64,000 nt of DNA from Myxococcales bacterium. GTDB lineage: Bacteria; Myxococcota_A; Polyangia; Polyangiales; Ga0077539. The notes below the pieces were generated by a model that saw only the letters and a program-made list of their open reading frames with translations, did not search any database and was not told the DNA's origin. Of this stretch, positions 25,809 to 32,969 are shown in pieces. Where the stretch lies: positions 1 through 64,000 of the forward strand of contig JAAFIF010000025.1 in NCBI GenBank assembly GCA_013298625.1, given 5' to 3'. A program made the translations under genes and the position numbers. The stretch's first letter is position 1. Each line of letters opens with the position of its first letter.

Positions 25809-26282
25809 ATGAGCGGACGACATCTTGTTCCTTGTGCAGAGTGCGGGCGACACGTGCGCGCGGCGGAGACGGCGTGCCCGTTTTGTGGGTGCGCGCTGAG
25901 CGGGTCCGCGCCAGCGCCGGCGGTCCCCACCGCTCGCTTGTCGCGCGCGGCGATCGTCGCGTTCGGCCTCGCCGTCTCGGGCGCCGCTTGCGGCGGCTCG
26001 AACAACAGCAACAGCGGCTCGGTCACCCAAGGCGGAACGAGCTCCGGCGGCGAAGGCGCCTCCACCGGCAACGGCGTCGACGGTGACGGCGGCGCTCCCG
26101 TGAGCACCGACGACGGCGGGACCACCGACGCGTCCACGCAGACCCCCACCGAAGACGCCGGCGCCGTCGCCCCGATGTACGGCGCTCCCGTCGCGCGCTA
26201 CGGCGCCCCGGCTCCGGTCACGACCGACCCCGGCCCCATGATGACCCGCTACGGCGCGCCCCCGAGCTTCGACGAAGTCTGA
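25809..26282 (+). CDS. Zinc-ribbon lipoprotein with YGAP motifs
   Basis: The 157-residue protein opens with the ribbon PCAECGRHVRAAETACPFCG (8-27), then a Pro/Ala linker. A hydrophobic stretch ending in SGAACGG (Cys61) looks like an internal lipoprotein signal. Next come a Ser/Gly/Asp low-complexity region and three YGAP copies near the end (MYGAPVARYGAPAP and TRYGAPPSFDEV). It is a paralogue of the genes at 14985 and 62708. If the lipobox is used, signal peptidase II would release the ribbon with the signal fragment; if not, the ribbon stays cytoplasmic on a single-pass protein. The function is unknown. Confidence 0.72.
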   Translation: MSGRHLVPCAECGRHVRAAETACPFCGCALSGSAPAPAVPTARLSRAAIVAFGLAVSGAACGGSNNSNSGSVTQGGTSSGGEGASTGNGVDGDGGAPVSTDDGGTTDASTQTPTEDAGAVAPMYGAPVARYGAPAPVTTDPGPMMTRYGAPPSFDEV

Positions 26283-26319
26283 TCACGCGCTGCGCTCTGT
26301 TGCTACGCTCTCGCGCGCA

Positions 26320-27114
26320 ATGAGCGACGTCTTCAAAGAGCGATTGTTCGAAGGCCGCACCGCGGTCGTCACCGGCGGCGGCAGCGGGATCAACCTCCGC
26401 GTGGCCGAGCGCTTCGCCGAGCACGGCGCGCACGTCGCGCTGATCGGCCGCACCAAAGAGAAGCTCGACGCCGCCGTCGAGTCCATTCGCAGCAGCGGCG
26501 GCTCGGCCAGCGCGCACCCGTGTGATGTGCGCGAATTCAAGACGATGGAGGCCGTCATGGCCGACGTGCACGCCTCGCGCGGCGACATCGACGTGCTGGT
26601 CTGCGGCGCGGCGGGCAACTTTCCTGCGCCCGCGGCGGCGATGAGCAGCAACGGCTTCAAAGCCGTGCTCGACATCGACGTGCTCGGGACCTTCAACGCC
26701 GCGCGCGCGGCCTTCGATCGCCTGCGCAAGCCCGGCTCGATCGTGATCAACATCTCTGCGCCGCAGGCGTTTATCCCGTACCCGATGCAAGCACACGTCT
26801 GCGCGGCGAAGGCCGGCGTCGACATGCTCACCCGCACGCTCGCGCTCGAGTGGGGCCCTCTCGGCGTGCGCGTCGTCTCGGTCTCGCCGGGGCCCATCGA
26901 CGACACCGAAGGCATGCGCCGCCTGTGCCCCACGGACGAGTCCCGCGCGCGCGTCACCGACGCCATGCCCCTGCGCTCCTTCGGAACGCGCGACGACATC
27001 GCCAACCTCTGCCTCTTCGTCGCCTCTCCCGCGGGGCGCTACATCACCGGCTCGGTCCTGCTCTGCGACGGGGGCATGTCCCTGCTCGGCGGCGGCACGA
27101 TGCTCGGCGTCTAG
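26320..27114 (+). CDS. Short-chain dehydrogenase/reductase, 2,4-dienoyl-CoA-reductase-like
   Basis: The 264-residue SDR has the cofactor motif TGGGSGIN (18-25) and a GAAGNFPAP segment. The usual active-site Tyr-x3-Lys is absent: the position four before Lys is Val (HVCAAKAG). Loss of this Tyr, together with ISAPQAFIPYPMQAH and SPGPIDDTEGM, is characteristic of 2,4-dienoyl-CoA reductases, which reduce dienoyl-CoA intermediates of unsaturated fatty acid degradation with NADPH. No other beta-oxidation gene lies nearby, so the pathway assignment rests on sequence alone. The gene sits alone between lipoprotein genes. Confidence 0.85.
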   Translation: MSDVFKERLFEGRTAVVTGGGSGINLRVAERFAEHGAHVALIGRTKEKLDAAVESIRSSGGSASAHPCDVREFKTMEAVMADVHASRGDIDVLVCGAAGNFPAPAAAMSSNGFKAVLDIDVLGTFNAARAAFDRLRKPGSIVINISAPQAFIPYPMQAHVCAAKAGVDMLTRTLALEWGPLGVRVVSVSPGPIDDTEGMRRLCPTDESRARVTDAMPLRSFGTRDDIANLCLFVASPAGRYITGSVLLCDGGMSLLGGGTMLGV

Positions 27115-27123
27115 CGCGGGCTC

Positions 27124-28086
27124 ATGCGTCGATCCGTCCGACAAATCGCAGCGATCATGGCGACGGCTTCGAGCGCGCTCGCCTCGTGCGCGGTCAACCC
27201 GACGTACGTGCTGGTGGTCGTCTCGACGGACCTTCGCGCGCCGCGCGTGACGCTCACGGCGCACACCGAGCGCTCGGTGATGAGCACGGACCCGCGCGCG
27301 CCCAGCGAGTGGGCCGATCGCTTCACGCTGGTTCGACCGCTCGTGCACGAGAGCGACGGCCTCGCGGACGTGGGGATCTTCTCGGTCTTGCCTCGGCGCG
27401 GCCGCGCGGACGAGCCCGTCTGGCTCGACTTGTCGCTCAGCGACGGCGCGACGGTCCTGCGGCGGCGCTCGCTCGTGCGCTTCGTCGCGGGCAGCGGGCA
27501 GAGCTTTCGCGTGGTGCTGCGCGCGCAGTGCCTGACGTTGACCACCGGCTGCACGACGGTGCCCGCCGCGGAGTGCACCGTCTCGCAACGGTGCGAAGAG
27601 CGCATGCAGACGTGCGGCGACGACGCGCAGTGCGTCTCGACCATGGTGGACACAACGCCCGTCACCGAGCCCCCCTCGAGGCCGGACAGCGCCGTGTGCC
27701 CGGACCCGTCGCAGTGCGTCGCGCGCGAGTGTCAGGTGCCCGTCGCGCGCTGCGAAATGGGTCGCACCGTGTGCTCGTCGAGCGACGACTTCGCGGGGAC
27801 GCAGTGCTCCATCGGCGTGTGCGACGGCGCGGGCCGGTGCGTCGCCTGCGGCAGCGCCGGCGAGCTCTGCTGCGGCGAGTCCTGTCGCGCGGGGCTCACT
27901 TGCGCGGCGGGCCGCTGCGAGGCTTGCGGCGGGCGCAACCAGCGCTGCTGCGGCGTGGCGTGCTTGGGCGGGCTCGACTGCACGAGCGGCCGCTGTGAGT
28001 CCTGCGGAGGAGCGAGCGAGCGGTGCTGCGCGGGGGTGTTCTGCAACCCCGGTACGAGCTGCGGGATGAACGCGATCTGTCGCTGA
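27124..28086 (+). CDS. Lipoprotein with C-terminal Cys-rich repeats
   Basis: The 320-residue protein has a lipoprotein signal (MRRSVRQIAAIMATASSALASC, lipobox LASC), a beta-rich domain of about 140 residues, then a Cys-rich part. The latter ends in three to four copies of the pattern CG-x-CC-x4-C-x2-GL-x-C-x5-C (for example GELCCGESCRAGLTCAAGRC). The same repeats occur in the convergent gene at 28099, only 12 bp away. The disulfide-rich end would be rigid and protease-resistant at the cell surface. Function unknown. Confidence 0.78.
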   Translation: MRRSVRQIAAIMATASSALASCAVNPTYVLVVVSTDLRAPRVTLTAHTERSVMSTDPRAPSEWADRFTLVRPLVHESDGLADVGIFSVLPRRGRADEPVWLDLSLSDGATVLRRRSLVRFVAGSGQSFRVVLRAQCLTLTTGCTTVPAAECTVSQRCEERMQTCGDDAQCVSTMVDTTPVTEPPSRPDSAVCPDPSQCVARECQVPVARCEMGRTVCSSSDDFAGTQCSIGVCDGAGRCVACGSAGELCCGESCRAGLTCAAGRCEACGGRNQRCCGVACLGGLDCTSGRCESCGGASERCCAGVFCNPGTSCGMNAICR

Positions 28087-28098
28087 AATCGCTGAGAG

Positions 28099-29535
28099 CT
28101 ATCGCGTTCCGAGGACGATCAGCGCGCCGTTTTGGTAGAACGTCGTCGCGATGCGGGCGAGGGGCGGCGCGTTGGGCCTCGCGAAGGGCGAGAAGCTCGC
28201 GAACGGGACGGGCGCGGCCCACAAGAAGCACCACCCCGCTTCGAACACGTGCACGCGGTCTGTCGCGATCGCGCCTGCGTACGCCTGCGTCGCCGCACCA
28301 CCCGCAGGACAGAGCGCGGACGGCGCCGAGGTCACCCAGTTGAAGGCGTTGGTGACGTCGAGCCACGCCGCGCGAATCGACGTGTAGCCGGGAGCGTTCG
28401 CAGCAGGCATCCACGTCGGGACCGGGTCCATCTGTCGAAACGTGAAGCGACGCGCGGCGATGTCGAAGTCCAGCGCGAGCACTCCTGCGGTTGTAAGAAT
28501 CGCGCCGCCTTCGATGTTGGCGTTGCCGCCGCCGTGCCCCGCGGGGACGGTGTACCCCGCGAACGCGTCGGCGCCCGCGAGCTGCGCGATGAGCGTCGCG
28601 CGCGCGCCCGAGGCGGTCCACTGCCGCGTGCGCACGTCGAGCACGTGATACGTCGTGTTGGTGAAGACGTACGCGAGGTTCAAGCTCTCGATGTCGAGCG
28701 CGAATCGAATGGCCGTCGTCGGAGCGTGCGCAGAGGGCGCTCCCATCTCTGCCGCTGCGTCGAGCGCGTACGCGGTCCACGCTCCGCTCGCGCCGTTGTG
28801 CACCCACAGACCGCAGGCGTTGCCGTCGTCCGCGACGCCCGTGCAATCGTTGTCGATGTTGTCGCAGGTCTCGCGCAGCCCCGGCGCGCGGCGCGGGTTG
28901 TTGTCGTCGCAGTCGACGCCTGCGAGCGCGCCGTCCATGTCTCGATCGACGCCGCGGCACATGCCGGCGGTGCACTCGGTCCCGGGCGCGCACGCGGCGC
29001 CGCAGCACGCTTGTCCGGCGGCGCCGCAGGGCTGGCAGCGGTCGGCCTGGCAGGTGAGCGACGGGCCGCAGGTGCCGCCGCCGCAGCAGGTTTGACCGAG
29101 CGTTCCGCAGGGCTCGCAGCGCTCGGCGACGCAGCGGAGACCTGCTTCACACGCGCCCGAGCAGCACGCTTGCGAGCGCATCCCGCACGCGGTCGCTGCG
29201 CGGCACGTCCCGCTCTGGCAGACGAGCCCGCTGCGACAGCTCGAGCCGATGCAGCACGGCTGCGTGTCCGCGCCGCACGACGGCTGCGCGCGGCACACGT
29301 TGGCTTCGCACACGAGGGCGCCCGCGCAGAGCGAGCCGTTGCAGCACGGGACGCCTTCGGTCCCGCACGTCTCTGCGTCGGCGGGCCCCGAGTCGCTGAC
29401 AGGCCCGGCTTCGCGCGCGTCCACCGTCGCATCGCGCGCCGCCCGATCGGGGACCGACACCGGAACCGTGCCGTCGCACGCCGCTCCCCCGAGCGCGACG
29501 ACAGCCATCCAACGAGCGAAGCGAAAGGTATACAT
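28099..29535 (-). CDS. Cys-rich lipoprotein with MopE-type metal-binding motif
   Basis: The 478-residue lipoprotein (lipobox GGAAC, Cys20) has about five tandem Cys modules (CG-x-CC-x4-C-x2-GLxC-x5-C) at residues 55-190. A MopE-like motif follows, with Asp-rich DRDMDGALAGVDCDDNNPRRAPG and CDNIDNDCTG, the pattern described for copper/metal-binding MopE-type proteins. The last 240 residues form a beta-rich domain (WTAYALD, YTVPAGHGGG, WLDVTNAFNW). Convergent with the related gene at 27124. It may bind metal ions at the cell surface; its partner is unknown. Confidence 0.82.
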   Translation of the reverse strand: MYTFRFARWMAVVALGGAACDGTVPVSVPDRAARDATVDAREAGPVSDSGPADAETCGTEGVPCCNGSLCAGALVCEANVCRAQPSCGADTQPCCIGSSCRSGLVCQSGTCRAATACGMRSQACCSGACEAGLRCVAERCEPCGTLGQTCCGGGTCGPSLTCQADRCQPCGAAGQACCGAACAPGTECTAGMCRGVDRDMDGALAGVDCDDNNPRRAPGLRETCDNIDNDCTGVADDGNACGLWVHNGASGAWTAYALDAAAEMGAPSAHAPTTAIRFALDIESLNLAYVFTNTTYHVLDVRTRQWTASGARATLIAQLAGADAFAGYTVPAGHGGGNANIEGGAILTTAGVLALDFDIAARRFTFRQMDPVPTWMPAANAPGYTSIRAAWLDVTNAFNWVTSAPSALCPAGGAATQAYAGAIATDRVHVFEAGWCFLWAAPVPFASFSPFARPNAPPLARIATTFYQNGALIVLGTR

Positions 29536-29580
29536 GCGACTCGCGCACGATACCTCAGGTCAGCGCTCGATGGCCTCGGC

Positions 29581-29964
29581 TCAGCGGTATTGCAGCAGTC
29601 GCTCGGCGCGCTTGGTCGCCGACGTGATGATCGAGTCGGCTTCGTCTGCCCAGATCGAGAGCTTCTTCACGAGTCGATCGATGAGCAGCTTCTCGTCGTC
29701 CGACTGGTGGCCGTCGATGAACGTGAGGACCACCGCGTGGTTGAGCAGCAGCTTCTTGTCGTCCTCGGACAGCTCGCCGAGGGGAATGTCGTCGATCGAG
29801 CGCGGCGTCTTCGCGTATTCGCGAAGGTCGTTCGCCTCGGTTTCGCTCGCGTCGAAGCCGTTGAGGAGCGCGTCGAGCATCTCGCGCTCTTCTTCTGCGA
29901 AACGGCCGTCCGCCCAAGCAACGGCCACGAGAGACTTGAGCATCGCCTTGTCCTGATCGTGCAT
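29581..29964 (-). CDS. TerB-like (tellurite-resistance family) protein
   Basis: A 127-residue, fully helical cytoplasmic protein. Residues 9-40 (LKSLVAVAWADGRFAEEERE) match the TerB/DjlA N-terminal fold, with the acidic DGRFAEEE loop that binds metal in TerB, and a second acidic loop (FIDGHQSDDEKL) at 90-101. TerB domains occur in stress-response and phage-defence systems as well as alone; nothing nearby points to either. Divergent from tldD by 158 bp. Confidence 0.8.
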   Translation of the reverse strand: MHDQDKAMLKSLVAVAWADGRFAEEEREMLDALLNGFDASETEANDLREYAKTPRSIDDIPLGELSEDDKKLLLNHAVVLTFIDGHQSDDEKLLIDRLVKKLSIWADEADSIITSATKRAERLLQYR

Positions 29965-30112
29965 GGCCGAGAATCTACCGAAGGGCAAAACGGTTGTCTG
30001 CAACGGACTGCCTAAGGATTGTGTGTCCATGCTTGACGCGATGGGCCGGCCGTACGAGACCGACCCGACGGCGTCCGTCGCGGCGCGAAGGCCGCCGTTC
30101 GATCGCTTCACT

Positions 30113-30118
30113 GGAGGA
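30113..30118 (+). promoter_or_regulatory. Ribosome-binding site of tldD
   Basis: GGAGGA lies 4 nt before the ATG at 30123 and decides the start. The frame is open further upstream, but that part is Arg-rich and overlaps the divergent promoter region. Confidence 0.75.
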
Positions 30119-30122
30119 ATGG

Positions 30123-31577
30123 ATGTCCAGCACGGTTTCACTGAAAGCCCCGTTCTCTGCGGGCGGCGCGTTCGAGCTCGACCAGGAGCGCTGCCGCAAG
30201 CTGCTCGAGGTCGCCCTGCGCAAGGGCGGAGACGCGGCCGACGTGTACGCTGAGTTCGCGGTGGGTGGCTCGATGGTGCTCGAAGAGGGCATCGTGAAGA
30301 GCGCGTCCCGCGGCGTGTCCGTGGGCGTCGGGATTCGCGTCCGCAAGGGCGAAGCCGCGGGCTACGCGTACACCGAGGACCTGTCGTGGGACGCGCTCGT
30401 GCGCGCTGCGGAGACCGCTGCGCAGATCGCGCAGGGCGCGGACGTGGCGCCCGTGGACGTGACGCGCAGAGAGATCCCCTCGCGGTATCCCGTGCAGACG
30501 CCGTCGCTGCTCGTCTCGGGGCTCGACAAGCGCGAGCTCTTGTTGCGCGCAGACCGCGCGGCGCGCGCAGAGGACGCGAGGATCACCCGCGTCGAGGCCT
30601 CCGTGGCCGAGTCGTATCGCGAGGTGGTGGTCGCGACGAGCGCTGGCGTGTACGTGCGCGACGTGCAGCCCATGCTGCGCTTCGGCGTCCGCGTGATCGC
30701 CGAGCAGAACGGAAAGCGCCAGGCTGGCTCGTCGGGCGGCGGCGGGCGCGTGGGGATGGAGTACTTCTCTCGCGCAGGAAAGAGCCCCGAGGAGCACGCG
30801 AAAGAAGCGGTTCGAAGCGCCCTCGCGATGCTCGATGCGCGCGAGGCGCCCGCGGGTGAGATGGAGGTCGTCCTCGCGCCCGGCGACAGCGGCGTGCTGT
30901 TGCACGAAGCGGTCGGCCACGGCCTCGAAGCGGACTTCAACCGCAAGGGCGTGAGCAACTACTCGGGCCGCGTGGGCAAGCCCGTCGCGAGCGAGCTGTG
31001 CACGATCGTCGACGACGCGGACATCGCGTTCGGCCGCGGGGCGGTCAACGTGGACGACGAGGGAAACATCCCGAACAAGAGCGTCTTGATCGAGAACGGC
31101 GTGCTGAAGGGCTACATGCACGACGCGCACTCGGCGAAGCACTTCGGCGTCGAGCCGACGGGCAACGGGCGGAGGGAGAGCTTTCGGAGCGTTCCGCTGC
31201 CGAGGATGACGAACACGTTGTTGCTCGCGGGCTCGAGCGACCCCGAAGAGATCGTGCGCTCGGTCACGCGCGGGATCTTCGCGCGGCGCTTCGGCGGAGG
31301 TCAGGTCGACATCGCTTCGGGCGACTTCGTCTTCTCGATCGCCGAGGCGTACCTCATCGAAGACGGCAAGATCACCGCGCCCCTCAAGGACGTAAACCTC
31401 ATCGGCAACGGCCCCGAGGCGCTCTCGAAGGTCACCATGCTCGGCAACGACCTGCAGATCTCCGACGGCATCTGGACCTGCGGAAAAGACGGGCAATCGG
31501 TGCCCGTCGGCGTGGGCTGCCCCACGATCAAGATCTCGGGCATGACCGTCGGCGGCACCGACGTCGCGAAGCGCTGA
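30123..31577 (+). CDS. tldD: Metalloprotease TldD
   Basis: The 484-residue protein matches TldD, the catalytic subunit of the TldD/TldE protease. The zinc motif HEAVGH is at 261-266, in a GVLLHEAVGHGLEAD strand, and the conserved Gly-rich C-terminal part (GNDLQISDGIWTCGKDGQSV) is present. TldD/E removes leader peptides from some modified peptides (microcin B17 in E. coli) and degrades unfolded antitoxins. The start is set by a strong SD (GGAGGA). tldE follows 20 bp downstream. Confidence 0.93.
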   Translation: MSSTVSLKAPFSAGGAFELDQERCRKLLEVALRKGGDAADVYAEFAVGGSMVLEEGIVKSASRGVSVGVGIRVRKGEAAGYAYTEDLSWDALVRAAETAAQIAQGADVAPVDVTRREIPSRYPVQTPSLLVSGLDKRELLLRADRAARAEDARITRVEASVAESYREVVVATSAGVYVRDVQPMLRFGVRVIAEQNGKRQAGSSGGGGRVGMEYFSRAGKSPEEHAKEAVRSALAMLDAREAPAGEMEVVLAPGDSGVLLHEAVGHGLEADFNRKGVSNYSGRVGKPVASELCTIVDDADIAFGRGAVNVDDEGNIPNKSVLIENGVLKGYMHDAHSAKHFGVEPTGNGRRESFRSVPLPRMTNTLLLAGSSDPEEIVRSVTRGIFARRFGGGQVDIASGDFVFSIAEAYLIEDGKITAPLKDVNLIGNGPEALSKVTMLGNDLQISDGIWTCGKDGQSVPVGVGCPTIKISGMTVGGTDVAKR

Positions 31578-31597
31578 AGGGGAGCGAAGGCAATCAC

Positions 31598-32962
31598 ATG
31601 GCAACGAAGCAAGAAGCTGTGAACGCGCTGCTCACGCTGGCCGACGAAGTGCTCGCCAGGCTCACCGCGGGCGGCGCCACCGAGGCCAAGGTCGTCGCGC
31701 GCTCGGGGCAAGACCTGTCCGTGCGCGTGCGCTTGGGCGAGGTCGAGCTCGTCGAAGAAGCCGGCACGCGCTCGATCTCTGTCCGTGCCGCGAAGGGAAA
31801 GCGCATCGCCACCGCGAGCACCAGCGACCTCACCAGCGACGGCATCACCCGCCTCGTCAACGACGCGCTCGAGCTGTGCGACCTCGCGCAAGAAGACCCG
31901 TTCGCGGGCCTGCCCGACGCATCCGCGCTCGCGACAGGCTGGGACGACCTGGACCTGTTCGACCCCGCGTGCGACGGCGTCGACGCCGCGCAGGCTGTCG
32001 AGCGCTGCAAGCGCGCCGAGCGCGCCGCGATGGACTACGACAAGCGCATCACCAACAGCGAGGGCGCGAGCTTCGGCCGCGTCTCGGGCTCGTTCGCGAT
32101 GGTCACCAGCGGAGGATTTCGCGGCGGCTACGCGGGCTCGTACGCCTCTCTCTCGGTTTCGCCCGTCGCCGACGACGAGGGCGGCAAGAAGCGAACGAGC
32201 GGATACTGGACGGCGCGCCGCCACCTCTCGAAGCTCGACAGCGACGAGTCCGTCGGGCGCGAGGCCGCCCGTCGCACGCTCCGCATGCTCGGCGCGAAGA
32301 AGGTCGCCACGGGCTCGTACCCCGTCGTGTTCGAGCGCGACGTCGCGCGCTCGCTGCTCGGGCACTTCGCCGGCTGCGTGGTCGGCGACTCGATCTACCG
32401 CCGATCTAGCTACCTGATCGACCGCATCGGGACCCGCGTCGCCTCGTCGCTCGTGACCATCGTCGACGACCCGCTCATCCCAGGCGGACCTGGGTCGCGC
32501 CCGTTCGACGGCGACGGCCTCGCCTCGCGCCGCAACGTCGTCGTGCGCGACGGAATGCTCGAGCTCTACCTCCTCGATACGTACTCGGCGCGCAAGCTCG
32601 ACTCCAAGAGCACCGCGTCGGCCGCAGGAATGACCGGCACCGGCGCGGGCACCAGCAACTTCGTGTTGCAGGCGGGCGCGACGCCGGCGGACTCGATCGT
32701 CAAGCAGACCAAGCGCGGGCTCTACGTCACGCAGATGATGGGCTTCGGCTTCAACGCCGTGACCGGTGACTTCTCTCGCGGCGCGTCGGGGTATTGGATC
32801 GAAGATGGCGAGCTGGCTTTTCCGGTCAGCGAAGTGACCATCTCTCTCAACTTCGACAAGCTGCTGCAGTCGATCGACCTGCTCGGAGACGACCTGGACT
32901 TCAAGAGTTCGATCGCGAGCCCGACGTTTCGCGTCGCCGAAATGACCGTCGCTGGCACATGA
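31598..32962 (+). CDS. pmbA: TldE/PmbA, non-catalytic TldD partner
   Basis: The 454-residue protein belongs to the PmbA/TldE half of the TldD/E pair. It lacks the HExxxH motif, as expected, and shows conserved family strands: YDKRITNSEGASFGR, GYWIEDGELAFPVSEVTI and a middle ATGSYPVVFERDVARSLL. The order tldD-pmbA with a 20-bp gap supports a heterodimeric or heterotetrameric protease. The cNMP-binding kinase gene begins 7 bp after its stop. Confidence 0.92.
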   Translation: MATKQEAVNALLTLADEVLARLTAGGATEAKVVARSGQDLSVRVRLGEVELVEEAGTRSISVRAAKGKRIATASTSDLTSDGITRLVNDALELCDLAQEDPFAGLPDASALATGWDDLDLFDPACDGVDAAQAVERCKRAERAAMDYDKRITNSEGASFGRVSGSFAMVTSGGFRGGYAGSYASLSVSPVADDEGGKKRTSGYWTARRHLSKLDSDESVGREAARRTLRMLGAKKVATGSYPVVFERDVARSLLGHFAGCVVGDSIYRRSSYLIDRIGTRVASSLVTIVDDPLIPGGPGSRPFDGDGLASRRNVVVRDGMLELYLLDTYSARKLDSKSTASAAGMTGTGAGTSNFVLQAGATPADSIVKQTKRGLYVTQMMGFGFNAVTGDFSRGASGYWIEDGELAFPVSEVTISLNFDKLLQSIDLLGDDLDFKSSIASPTFRVAEMTVAGT

Positions 32963-32969
32963 TCGCGTC

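Noticed and set aside
29963..30253. Small rightward ORF starting MAENLPKGKTVVCNG between the TerB and tldD genes
   Set aside because: It has no ribosome-binding site and becomes Arg-rich where it overlaps tldD. It is probably noncoding divergent promoter DNA.
30123..32962. TldD/TldE as the leader peptidase of the STM4011-4015 system
   Set aside because: The two loci are about 17 kb apart with unrelated genes between, and TldD/E is widely conserved as a general protease. The link remains possible but unsupported.
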